Source: Bacteroidales bacterium (GTDB lineage: Bacteria; Bacteroidota; Bacteroidia; Bacteroidales; F082). Taken from it: 52,564 nucleotides of DNA. Both the position numbers and the translations under genes were made by a program. Below the pieces are notes generated by a model. The model did not search any database and was not told the DNA's origin. It worked only from the letters and a program-made list of their open reading frames with translations. This document shows positions 17,913 to 25,821 of the stretch, one piece after another. Numbering within the stretch: the stretch's first letter is position 1; every line of letters starts with the position of its first letter. The stretch lies in NCBI GenBank assembly GCA_016291135.1, contig JAEFAE010000003.1, positions 148,516-201,079 on the forward strand. The letters are read 5' to 3'.

Positions 17913-18761
17913 CGCCGCACTACTTCCGTAACAAGGCCTTTCTTCGTGCATCATCCCTTCGCGCCCCACGCTGTAACGTTCCCGTAACGAGACCACCCGA
18001 TCGCCCTGAGGGAGCGCGTCGAGCGCTTGTTCGTAGCCGCTCAACAGGAGCTCTCGGAGTTGGTCGAACTGGTGGGCCATCCGGTCGCGTAAGACGGCGT
18101 GGGGCGCGTCCAAGCTCAGGGTTTCGCCCCGCTCCAGCGCCTCGATGGAAGCGAGCAGACGGTCTTTCTGCCGCTTGACCGTGACCCGGTAAGTCACCGG
18201 ATGCATGCCCAAGGCCGCTGCCATGGCCTCTTGCGGGATGGCCGAAGGGGCGTCTACCAGGGAGAGCAGCATCCGGTAAAGGAGGAAACGGTTGCGGGGC
18301 GACAGCTCCTGGTCGGCGTATGCGATGGCCGTCACCAGCAGGTTGGTCATGGATTCCTCTCCTTCCCCTTCGTCGGCCACCCCCTCCATGGCGCCGACCC
18401 GTTTGACTACGGGGGAACCGGTGACGTTTCGCCGTTTGTTCAACAGAAAAATGCGGTAGGTGCTGATCAGCCAGCTGAAAAAGGCCTTCTTTTCCCGCAC
18501 ATGCTGCAGCAGGGCAAAGGGCTCCGAGGCCGTAGGACCGATACCATCGTGCAAGAACAGGAAGAAGTCGTCGATCGTGTCGTCGAACGCATCCTGGATC
18601 CCCTCCCCGTGCATCCGGTACTGATGCTGCAACACCCGCGAAAGGCGTTGCGTCAAGAGGTAATAGAGCGCCTCGGCACTGCGTTCGCCCCGTTCTACAA
18701 GGGATTCATAATACACCGAAGGCGGGCATTTCTCGAAATCTTTTTTGTCCTGAAATTCCAT
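17856..18761 (-). CDS. Sigma-70-like (ECF-type) regulator, divergent
   Basis: This 301-residue protein has a putative sigma region-2-like helix bundle (about 45-115; DAFDDTIDDFFLFLHD then KKAFFSWLISTYRIFLLNKRR) and a region-4-like helix-turn-helix (about 175-205; IPQEAMAAALGMHPVTYRVTVKRQKDRL). This is the order expected of an ECF sigma factor. It is longer than usual ECF proteins: an acidic linker (DEGEGEE) joins the regions and an extra C-terminal helical region of about 90 residues follows. The C-terminal 19 codons overlap truA on the opposite strand. A minus-strand TACCTTTG at 18784-18791 is its promoter. No anti-sigma gene is adjacent. The assignment is by pattern and is moderately sure. 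Confidence 0.62.
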   Translation of the reverse strand: MEFQDKKDFEKCPPSVYYESLVERGERSAEALYYLLTQRLSRVLQHQYRMHGEGIQDAFDDTIDDFFLFLHDGIGPTASEPFALLQHVREKKAFFSWLISTYRIFLLNKRRNVTGSPVVKRVGAMEGVADEGEGEESMTNLLVTAIAYADQELSPRNRFLLYRMLLSLVDAPSAIPQEAMAAALGMHPVTYRVTVKRQKDRLLASIEALERGETLSLDAPHAVLRDRMAHQFDQLRELLLSGYEQALDALPQGDRVVSLRERYSVGREGMMHEERPCYGSSAASIIHRLQKECMGRDRLTG

Positions 18762-18783
18762 ATTGATATCCTATTGCATTACA

Positions 18784-18791
18784 CAAAGGTA
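18784..18791 (-). promoter_or_regulatory. Promoter of the sigma-like gene
   Basis: TACCTTTG on the minus strand (CAAAGGTA) lies 23 bases before the start codon at 18761 and fits the TAnnTTTG consensus. Confidence 0.6.
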
Positions 18792-18841
18792 AGCAATTCG
18801 ATATCACCATGGAAACGTTGTGGAAAAACTTTCCCAGGTTT

Positions 18842-20551
18842 TTACTTGCGATACACCTTGACGCTCTTGGTCGTCTTGTTGCCAACCCCGTCTGTAACCA
18901 CCACTTTGACGGTGTTGTTGCCCTGTTTCATGTGGCTGTCCACCTCGTAGAAAAGCAGGTCGTTTTTGGCATCATATTGTCCCAGAAGCCATTGGTCGTT
19001 GGCGTAGAGGTTGTACTGGTCGATGCCCGTCATGTCGTCCGTGATCTTCACCTTCAGGGTATTCTTGGAGGTGATGGTGTCGTTGTCTTTGAAATTCATG
19101 ATCTTGACCACCGGAGCGATGGAGTCGATCTTGATGGCGTATTGGCCCAGCGACCGGGTGTTGGTCTCGATGTAGCCGTCACTCGCCATCTTGCCGCCCA
19201 GCGACGAGACCTTGCCTTTCCGGTCGAAATAGGCAATGAACATCCGCTTGTAGTCGGTCCAGCCCGCATCGGGCTTGATGCGCACCTTGAACAGCTTGAA
19301 CACCGCCTGGGTCTCTTCCCCGAAACGGTAGCAACGCGAGCAGCAGCCTTCGGGATCGGTGGCGCCGGTCTTCATCCAGGTGTCTCTGAAGAGGGTTCCC
19401 TTCTCGGTAAAGACCTGGAAGTTTTCTATCTCGATGCGGCTGTTGATGCTGCCGTCGGTCTTGACGAGGTATTGGCTCCGCATGAGGGGTTCCTTCTCTA
19501 CCACGACGGGTTCGGTACCCACCACCCGAAAACCGATCTTCGACCGGTTGCCGGCATAGTCGGCGATCTCGAAACGGACCTGCAAAGTGTCGCCTTCCTG
19601 GACGTCCACCACCCCGTCCTTCACCTCCAGCATGGAGAGTTTGTTGTTGGGGTCGACCTCCGTGCGCACATAGCGGTTCTCCTTCTCCTTGTAGCGCTTG
19701 TAGTCGATCAGGCTGTGGATATAGCGGGGCTCGCTGTAGGAGAAGCTGTCGCATTCCATCTGGAACCGAAGCACATCGTCCACGTAGAGTTCGTATCGGT
19801 AGGGACCGTTCTTGTTGGGCGAGGTGCCCACCTGGTCGTCGGTGTTGATTCCGAAAGCGATCTTGCCGTTGGCATACACCACCGACTTGTCTTTCAGGAC
19901 GTATGCGCTCTTCTTCCCTTCCACGCTGAGATAGAGGGGCTCGTCGTCACGTTCCACGGTGGCTTCGTCGTCGACGGGATACACGGCCACGCCCTTGATG
20001 TTGGGACGCACGTCGTCGGCCACCTTCAGCCCGAAATACAGCGGATTGACCGGCTTCTCGCTGACGGTATGCCGGATCTCGTAGTGCAGGTGGGGTCCGA
20101 ACGAGCCTCCCGTGTTGCCCGAATAGCCGATCAGGTCGCCCGCCTTGACGGGAAAGGTCTCCTTCGAGAGGTAAATCTGGGAGGAGAAACTCTTGTTGCG
20201 GTACTGGTAGTCCTTCACGTACTTGGCGACGTCGTTGCTGAAACGTTGCAGGTGGGCATATACCGAGGTGAATCCGTCGATGTGGGTGATGTAGACAACG
20301 TTGCCATAACCGTAAGGAGACACGCCGATGCGGCTGATGTAACCGTCGCAAACCGCATACACCTTCTTCCCTTCCACGCCTTGCGTCTTGATGTCAACGC
20401 CTGCATGGAAGCTGGTGGCGCGCAGTTCGGCAAAGGTGGCGCTCAGGTAGAGGGGGATGTCCATGGGCGAACGGTACTGAGGAAAGGCGTTTTGTGTCAG
20501 GCCAGGCATCGCCAGGGCCAGCAGGAAGAAAAGGAAGGCTGTTCTTTTCAT
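18842..20551 (-). CDS. M23 family metallopeptidase (peptidoglycan endopeptidase), exported
   Basis: This 569-residue protein has a signal peptide (MKRTAFLFFLLALAMPGLTQ). The M23/LytM domain lies close to the N-terminus (about 35-175): HAGVD supplies two zinc ligands (HxxxD), and GPHLHYEIR supplies the catalytic HxH. Both zinc sites look intact, so it is probably an active endopeptidase rather than a scaffold. The remaining about 390 residues are beta-rich with Ig-like features (DDMTGIDQYNLYAND, VVTDGVGNKTTKSVKVY) and may position the enzyme. The location is expected to be periplasmic. It is transcribed away from the LtaS-like gene from an adjacent divergent promoter, which suits a cell-envelope locus. 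Confidence 0.92.
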   Translation of the reverse strand: MKRTAFLFFLLALAMPGLTQNAFPQYRSPMDIPLYLSATFAELRATSFHAGVDIKTQGVEGKKVYAVCDGYISRIGVSPYGYGNVVYITHIDGFTSVYAHLQRFSNDVAKYVKDYQYRNKSFSSQIYLSKETFPVKAGDLIGYSGNTGGSFGPHLHYEIRHTVSEKPVNPLYFGLKVADDVRPNIKGVAVYPVDDEATVERDDEPLYLSVEGKKSAYVLKDKSVVYANGKIAFGINTDDQVGTSPNKNGPYRYELYVDDVLRFQMECDSFSYSEPRYIHSLIDYKRYKEKENRYVRTEVDPNNKLSMLEVKDGVVDVQEGDTLQVRFEIADYAGNRSKIGFRVVGTEPVVVEKEPLMRSQYLVKTDGSINSRIEIENFQVFTEKGTLFRDTWMKTGATDPEGCCSRCYRFGEETQAVFKLFKVRIKPDAGWTDYKRMFIAYFDRKGKVSSLGGKMASDGYIETNTRSLGQYAIKIDSIAPVVKIMNFKDNDTITSKNTLKVKITDDMTGIDQYNLYANDQWLLGQYDAKNDLLFYEVDSHMKQGNNTVKVVVTDGVGNKTTKSVKVYRK

Positions 20552-20571
20552 GGTCGGATCGGTTTAAGATG

Positions 20572-20629
20572 CAAATATACGACTATTTGAGGATTCTGGG
20601 TTGTCATTCCGAAATAATCTCTATTTTTG
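20572..20629. promoter_or_regulatory. Divergent promoters: M23 peptidase (-) and LtaS-like operon (+)
   Basis: Minus strand: TATATTTG (CAAATATA at 20572-20579). Plus strand: TATTTTTG at 20622-20629, 29 bases before the start at 20658; a partial TTG at 20601-20603 lies near the expected -33 position. Confidence 0.6.
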
Positions 20630-20657
20630 CAGACAACACCCCAATGGTACCGGGACA

Positions 20658-22562
20658 ATGAATTACTATGCCACTAAAAAGGAGAAACGGGGGTTCTGGA
20701 ACCTTCCCGCTGTACGCTTGGCGCTACGGCTGCTGGCGGCGTTAGCGCTGTTCTCGTTGAGCCGCTGGCTGGTCTATCTCCTCAATACGGAGTTTTTCCA
20801 TCACCTGAGCCTTCGCCAGGCCTTGAGACTGTATTTCGTCGGGATGCGTTTCGACGGGGTGGTGCTGGCCTACGCCAACCTCCTGGTCATCCTCTATTAC
20901 TGCCTGCCCTTCAAGTTCATCTACAACAAGGCCCTGCACAAGGTGGTCGACCTGTGGTATGTGTTTGCCAATTCGGTGCTGATCCTGCTGAACATGATCG
21001 ACGCGGTGTATTTCAGGTATGTCGGCTCGCGCATGACCAGCGGGGTGCTTCGTGCATTCAAGGAGTATCGTGGAGAACTCGGCTCCATCGGAGCCGAGGT
21101 GTTTGCCGACAATTGGTACATGCTCCTGGTGATGGTGCTGTTTGTGATGCTACTCGTCGTGGTGGTCAAGCGGACCCGTCTCGAACCGGGTGACCGGATG
21201 CTCACCAGCCGATGGTATTTCACCCAATGGACCAGTTTCCTGATCTACCTGGTGTTGACCATCGTCGCCTGTCGCGGCGGCCTTCAAGCCAAGCCGGTGA
21301 ACCGCAAGACCGCCCTCCAGCATGCCGACTCGCAAAACATCCCCATCCTGCTGAACACGCCCTTTACCATCGTCGAAGTGAATGACGACCTCTTTGTGGA
21401 CCTGCTGCAATGGTACCGCCCCGAGGAAATGGACTTCTCCCCGATCCACTTCGGCACCCAAGCCAACCGCTTCCTGGCCGACGACCCGGGATACCGGCCC
21501 AACCTGGTCTATCTGGTGCTCGAAGGTGTCGGACAGGAGCTGGTCACCTATTATGACCCCGAACGGCGCTACCCGGTCACGCCTTTCCTCGACTCCCTGC
21601 TGCAGCAGAGCCTTACCTTCGACGGCCGTGCCAACGGACGTCGTTCCTTCGAGGAACTCCCCTCCTTGCTGTCGGGCCTTCCGGCGCTTACGGAGACCGA
21701 CTTGACGGCGGGACGTCGCAAGAGCGACACCCTGGGGAGCTTGGGCGCTGCGTTGCGCGCCCAAGGCTACTACACCGCCCTCTTTGAGGCGCAACATCCC
21801 AATGGACGGCGCTCCGACGACACCTTCGACGGTCCCTTCCTCCAGTCCTGCCTCGACAACCTCAATGGCCTCAGCCAGCCTTTCGCCGTCATGATCCGCA
21901 CGTCCTCGACCAAGTATCCATACGCCCTTCCAAAGGATTTCGAACTGCCTAAGGAGAGCTATCTGTGGAGCCGTTTCGAGAAGAGTGTGTACTATACCGA
22001 CCATGCGTTGCGCGACTTCTTTGAGCAGGCTGCCCTCCAACCTTGGTTCGACAGCACCCTGTTCGTCCTCACCGCCGACCACGCCAACAGCCAGCATACC
22101 CGGGCCCAATACAACAACATCTGGGGCATGTATTCCATCCCCCTGGCCTTTTACATGCCTTCGCGGCTGGAGCCGGAGCGGGTCGATGAAATCGCCCAGC
22201 AGATCGACTTGAATGTCTCCATCCTTTCTGCCCTTGGCGTGAACGACACGGTGTTCTCCTTTGGACGAAACATTTTCGATACGCTCAGCGAGCCCTCCTT
22301 TATCGCATACGTCAACCTGACCTACCAATACAGCGATGGGCAATACCTCCTTCAGTCCGATGGCGAGCATACCATCGGTGTGTTCAACCTTAAAGAGGAC
22401 CGCCTGCTGAACGACAACCTCGTGGATCGGATCCAATGCCCCGACTTGGCTCGACAGCTCCGGGAGCGCATCCAGGAATACCACAACCGACTCGTCAACA
22501 ACCAATTATTCATCGATAAGGAAGCCTACCATGAACAAGCAACGGATACGGTTCATCCTTAA
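20658..22562 (+). CDS. LTA synthase-like membrane phosphoglycerol transferase (sulfatase fold)
   Basis: About 634 residues from the ATG at 20658, which follows the -7 box; a start at 20601 would lie upstream of the promoter. Five hydrophobic segments in the first about 220 residues precede a periplasmic alkaline-phosphatase/sulfatase-type domain (YLVLEGVGQELV near residue 290; LTADHANSQ with metal-binding Asp-His near 475). This is the COG1368 layout. The Thr nucleophile of Gram-positive LtaS is not obvious; Ser330 in GRRSFEELPSLLSG occupies the corresponding region and is the best nucleophile candidate. The enzyme probably moves phosphoglycerol or a similar head group from a phospholipid to an envelope glycan. 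The downstream lipid kinase gene overlaps its end by 32 bases. Confidence 0.83.
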   Translation: MNYYATKKEKRGFWNLPAVRLALRLLAALALFSLSRWLVYLLNTEFFHHLSLRQALRLYFVGMRFDGVVLAYANLLVILYYCLPFKFIYNKALHKVVDLWYVFANSVLILLNMIDAVYFRYVGSRMTSGVLRAFKEYRGELGSIGAEVFADNWYMLLVMVLFVMLLVVVVKRTRLEPGDRMLTSRWYFTQWTSFLIYLVLTIVACRGGLQAKPVNRKTALQHADSQNIPILLNTPFTIVEVNDDLFVDLLQWYRPEEMDFSPIHFGTQANRFLADDPGYRPNLVYLVLEGVGQELVTYYDPERRYPVTPFLDSLLQQSLTFDGRANGRRSFEELPSLLSGLPALTETDLTAGRRKSDTLGSLGAALRAQGYYTALFEAQHPNGRRSDDTFDGPFLQSCLDNLNGLSQPFAVMIRTSSTKYPYALPKDFELPKESYLWSRFEKSVYYTDHALRDFFEQAALQPWFDSTLFVLTADHANSQHTRAQYNNIWGMYSIPLAFYMPSRLEPERVDEIAQQIDLNVSILSALGVNDTVFSFGRNIFDTLSEPSFIAYVNLTYQYSDGQYLLQSDGEHTIGVFNLKEDRLLNDNLVDRIQCPDLARQLRERIQEYHNRLVNNQLFIDKEAYHEQATDTVHP

Positions 22563-23406
22563 TCCCATCTCGGGCAAGAAACACCATCGCGACCTGCCCG
22601 GACAGATCGAACGGATCCTCGACCATGATCGGTTTGCGTCCGACATCCGGGTCTCGGAATATGCCGGTCATGCCGTCGTCTTGGCTGAAGAGGCCGTCGA
22701 GAAAGGATACGACACCGTTGTGGTGGCCGGCGGCGACGGTTCCATTAATGAGGTGGGTACCCGTCTCATCGGTACCGACCTCGCCTTGGGCATCCTGCCC
22801 TGCGGCTCGGGCAACGGTCTCTCCCGATGCCTGAACATCCCCTTGGATACTGAGAAGGCCCTGCAGCTGATCAACCGCCATGCCGTGTGCCGCATCGACA
22901 CGGTGACGGTCAACGAAGTACCCTTTATCAGCATCGCTGGCACGGGTTACGACGCCCAAGTGGCCGACGACTATGCCAAGGACCCGCATCGTGGCTTCGA
23001 GACCTACCTGCGCTACATCGTCCGCAACTATTTCAAGCTTCATGAGCAGCCTTACACCATCGTGTTGCCCGACCATACCTTCACCACCCAGGCCTTCTTC
23101 ATCTCCTTTGCCAACTCCAACCAGATGGGTTACGATGTGCCCATCTCGCCCAAGGCCTCGCTCTGGGACGGCAAGGTAGATCTCTGTATCGTGCGCAAGC
23201 CCAATGCGTTGGAGCTCCCCATCGTGGGCAGCTATTTCCTTAGCAAGAACATGGACAAGTCGCCCAAGGTCGAGATCCTGCAAACGGCGGAGGCCACCAT
23301 TATGCGCCCCGCTCCTGCCGTGGTCAACATCGACGGGGAATCCCTCCCCATGGACCGTGACCTGCACATCAAGATTAACCCGCTTTCACTTAAAGTAATT
23401 GTTTAA
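22531..23406 (+). CDS. Diacylglycerol kinase-type lipid kinase (DgkB/YegS family)
   Basis: This 291-residue protein has the catalytic-domain motifs of the family: FILNPISGKK at the N-terminus, VAGGDGSINEV (nucleotide-binding GGDGS) and LGILPCGSGNGLSR. It has SIAGTGYDAQV in the middle and a C-terminal beta domain with VVNIDGESLP. Family members phosphorylate diacylglycerol or related lipids at the inner face of the membrane. Its coding region overlaps the LtaS-like gene by 32 bases in another frame, implying coupled translation. A head-group transferase releases diacylglycerol, and this kinase could return it to phospholipid synthesis; that link is an inference from family roles and gene order. 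Confidence 0.9.
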   Translation: MNKQRIRFILNPISGKKHHRDLPGQIERILDHDRFASDIRVSEYAGHAVVLAEEAVEKGYDTVVVAGGDGSINEVGTRLIGTDLALGILPCGSGNGLSRCLNIPLDTEKALQLINRHAVCRIDTVTVNEVPFISIAGTGYDAQVADDYAKDPHRGFETYLRYIVRNYFKLHEQPYTIVLPDHTFTTQAFFISFANSNQMGYDVPISPKASLWDGKVDLCIVRKPNALELPIVGSYFLSKNMDKSPKVEILQTAEATIMRPAPAVVNIDGESLPMDRDLHIKINPLSLKVIV

Positions 23407-23424
23407 GTAAATATATTTTTTGTA

Positions 23425-24648
23425 ATGATAGATAGATATTTACATTTTCTTTACACAATTGGTTTGAGGATGACTGCCAGTGAGACTTCTGCCAAGTTGT
23501 TTTCCCAGCTCATCGCTTTTGTTACCATACTCGGCGTGAGTGTCCTGTTGATGTACCTGGTGCGTTTCATCATCAAGAAGACGGTGTATCGGGTCATCCT
23601 CAAGACCCAAAGCAAATACGACGACGAGATCATCAACAACAAGGTGCTGATGCGGCTCTGCCTGCTGATCCCTCCAGTGATGGTCATGAAATACCTAGGG
23701 GCCACCTTGCCCGATTTTCCCCATATACGCGGCCTGATCTATGGGATCTGCATCGTCTGCGACATCATCGTGGTCACCATGGTGCTCTTCTCTGTGGTCA
23801 ATGCGGGGAGCGACATGTACAACATGCATCAGACGTCCAAACTGAAACCCATCACCGGCGTGGTCCAGACCATCAAGATCATTTTGATCATTTTCTGTGT
23901 CCTGCTGATCATCTCTTTCCTGATGGGCAAGAAACTAAGCAACGTCATCATCGGGTTGGGTACCATGTCGGCGGTCTTGCTGTTGATCTTCCAGAACCTC
24001 ATACTAGGTTTTGTCGGAAGCATCCAGTTGACCATCAACGACATGCTTCGTATCGGCGACTGGATCGTGATGGACCAGGCCGACGGCACCGTCACCGAGA
24101 TCAACCTCACCACGGTCAAGGTACAGAACTTCGACAATACCATCACCACCATCCCCACCGCCTCGATGGTCACCAACCAGTTCACCAACTGGCGGGGCAT
24201 GTCGGAAGGGGGCGGACGCCGTATCAAGCGTAGCGTCACCATCGACACGTCGAGCGTGAAGTTCTGCACGCCGGAAATGATCGAGCGTTTCCGCCAGATC
24301 GAGCGCCTAAGCGACTACATCAACCAACGGGAGGCCGAGATCGCCGAGTACAACAAGGCCAACCACATCGACACCTCCAACATCGTCAATGGCCGCCAGA
24401 TGACCAACCTGGGCGTGTTCCGGGCATATATCACGGCTTACATCAAGTCCAACCCCAAGCTCAACCATAACATGACCCTCATGGTGCGCCAGCTTCAGCC
24501 TACCGAGTTCGGCGTGCCGCTCGAGGTGTACGCCTTCAGCCTCGACAAGGAATGGGTCAAGTACGAGGAGCTCCAGAGCGACCTCTTCGACCACATCTAT
24601 GCCGCGGCGCCCTTGTTCGACCTCAAGATCTTCCAACGCAAAGTCTGA
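23425..24648 (+). CDS. MscS-family mechanosensitive ion channel
   Basis: This 407-residue protein has about five transmembrane segments (the first within LIAFVTILGVSVLLMYLV, the last before VIIGLGTMSAVLLLIFQN). The MscS pore helix and beta domain follow: FVGSIQLTINDMLRIGDWIVM and VTEINLTTVKVQNFDNTITTIP, the latter being the classical MscS beta-domain signature. The cytoplasmic tail is longer than in minimal MscS and has an insertion around NQREAEIAEYNKANH, as in the YbdG/YnaI group. It protects against osmotic down-shock. It starts 18 bases after the lipid kinase stop and belongs to the same run of genes. Confidence 0.92.
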   Translation: MIDRYLHFLYTIGLRMTASETSAKLFSQLIAFVTILGVSVLLMYLVRFIIKKTVYRVILKTQSKYDDEIINNKVLMRLCLLIPPVMVMKYLGATLPDFPHIRGLIYGICIVCDIIVVTMVLFSVVNAGSDMYNMHQTSKLKPITGVVQTIKIILIIFCVLLIISFLMGKKLSNVIIGLGTMSAVLLLIFQNLILGFVGSIQLTINDMLRIGDWIVMDQADGTVTEINLTTVKVQNFDNTITTIPTASMVTNQFTNWRGMSEGGGRRIKRSVTIDTSSVKFCTPEMIERFRQIERLSDYINQREAEIAEYNKANHIDTSNIVNGRQMTNLGVFRAYITAYIKSNPKLNHNMTLMVRQLQPTEFGVPLEVYAFSLDKEWVKYEELQSDLFDHIYAAAPLFDLKIFQRKV

Positions 24649-24656
24649 TTCTATCT

Positions 24657-25577
24657 ATGAGTGAGCCTTTTGTCAGTCCTGGGAAGCGCTTTACCGACCG
24701 CTATTTGGGCGTCATGTTCGCCTCGTTGCGCGATGCCACACCCGAGGAGATCGCGGAGGAGCTGGCGCATTGCCGTAACATCAACCGCAAGCCCGTGCGC
24801 GTGCCCCGTTATTTCAGGAACCGTTTCTCCGAGACGTTGTTCGAGGCGGCTGGCGGATTTCCCATGCAGGTGTTCCAGACCGAGCCTTACGACGATGGCG
24901 ACACCCTGATCGTCTATCTGCACGGCGGGGCATGCATCTACCAGCCCGTGTTCTTCCATTGGCGTTTTGTGCACGACCTGGCCTGCCGCATGCATCGCCG
25001 GGTGGTGATGCCCATCTACCCGAAATACCCCGAATACCATTGCGTGGACGACATGAGGGTGTTGCTCGACTTCTACGAGCGTCAAGTGTTGCCCCAGGGA
25101 TACCGTAAGGTGGTGCTGATGGGTGACTCCTTCGGGGGCAATCTTGCCATGACGCTGACCCAAGAGATCGCCCGACACGGGTGGCCTCCCGTAGCCGCCC
25201 TGGTGCTGCTCTCCCCTTGTGTGGACAACGCCTTCACCCGACGCGACCGCATGGTGGCGTTGCAGCCGTTGGATACCATGATCAAGCTGGAACGCATCGA
25301 GACCATTATGGGCGGATGGCAAGGCACGTTGCCGCCGACGCATCCCTGGGTGAGTCCCGTCTATGGCGACCTCAAGGCGTTTCCCGAGGCCACCCTGCTG
25401 ATCTATGGAAGCCATGAGATCCTGAAAGTCGATGCCGAGCTGTTGACCGAGCGGATGCAGGAATTGGGCCGTCCGATCCGTTCCCATGAATATGAAGGGA
25501 TGTTCCACACCTTCCCGATGTTCCCTGTCAAGGAAGGCTTTGCCGCCCTTCGTGAAATCGTTCGTTTTATTTCATAA
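24657..25577 (+). CDS. Alpha/beta hydrolase (HSL-like esterase)
   Basis: About 306 residues from the ATG at 24657, eight bases after the MscS stop. The fold-3 hydrolase landmarks of the hormone-sensitive-lipase group are present: HGGACIYQP (oxyanion HGG), the nucleophile elbow GDSFGGNLA (Ser near residue 160), and a likely catalytic Asp and His in KVDAELL and GMFHTFPM. No signal peptide is visible, so the enzyme is probably cytosolic. It is the last gene of the LtaS-like operon; the hairpin-rich intergenic block begins directly after its stop. The substrate is probably a short-chain acyl ester and is otherwise unknown. Confidence 0.88.
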   Translation: MSEPFVSPGKRFTDRYLGVMFASLRDATPEEIAEELAHCRNINRKPVRVPRYFRNRFSETLFEAAGGFPMQVFQTEPYDDGDTLIVYLHGGACIYQPVFFHWRFVHDLACRMHRRVVMPIYPKYPEYHCVDDMRVLLDFYERQVLPQGYRKVVLMGDSFGGNLAMTLTQEIARHGWPPVAALVLLSPCVDNAFTRRDRMVALQPLDTMIKLERIETIMGGWQGTLPPTHPWVSPVYGDLKAFPEATLLIYGSHEILKVDAELLTERMQELGRPIRSHEYEGMFHTFPMFPVKEGFAALREIVRFIS

Positions 25578-25579
25578 GA

Positions 25580-25733
25580 ACCCCTACGGGTGTTTTTATC
25601 GATTCCGTTATCCCACGGTTCACACCGTGGGCTACCATCAGGCCACCCCTATGGGGTGTCACGGGAATCCCGCGGGATGGTCCACGGAACCCCGTAGGGG
25701 TTTGCTGTCGGTAGCCAGGGGCATCGCCCCTGG
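25580..25733. repeat. Cluster of six short GC-rich palindromic hairpins
   Basis: Six small inverted repeats lie in tandem. They are ACCC/GGGT (25580-25591), CCCACGGT/ACCGTGGG (25612-25631), ACCCC/GGGGT with loop TAT (25645-25657), the 12-base palindrome ATCCCGCGGGAT (25667-25678), AACCCC/GGGGTT with loop GTA (25688-25702) and CCAGGGGC/GCCCCTGG (25715-25733). The first is followed by a T-run and may terminate the upstream operon. The block resembles the short palindromic intergenic elements scattered through many Bacteroidota genomes; no transposase is nearby. Confidence 0.8.
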
Positions 25734-25820
25734 GAAATAAAACGATCATTGGGAAATAAAACGATCATTGGGAAATAAAAATGATCATCGGGAAATAAAA
25801 CGATCATCAGGAAATAAAAA
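25732..25820. repeat. 19-base tandem repeat, about 4.5 units
   Basis: The unit GGGAAATAAAACGATCATT begins at 25732, 25751, 25770 and 25790, with small differences (one unit is 20 bases; two end in ATC), and a partial fifth copy ends near 25820, just before the kdsA stop codon. Each unit contains the palindrome-like core GATC. The spacing and lack of unique spacers rule out CRISPR. Confidence 0.85.
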
Positions 25821-25821
25821 A

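Noticed and set aside
18809..20590. A 593-residue open frame antisense to the M23 peptidase gene
   Set aside because: Low-complexity Val/His/Asp/Gly composition and no motif, while the sense strand encodes a clear M23 enzyme. It runs through the promoter region too.
21150..22505. A 451-residue frame antisense to the LtaS-like gene, and similar long frames opposite rlmD, glmS and the permease
   Set aside because: All are shadows produced by the strong third-position GC bias of the sense genes; none has a plausible start region or family signature.
25732..25820. Possible CRISPR array
   Set aside because: Units are directly adjacent with no unique spacers, only 19 bases long, and no cas gene is near.
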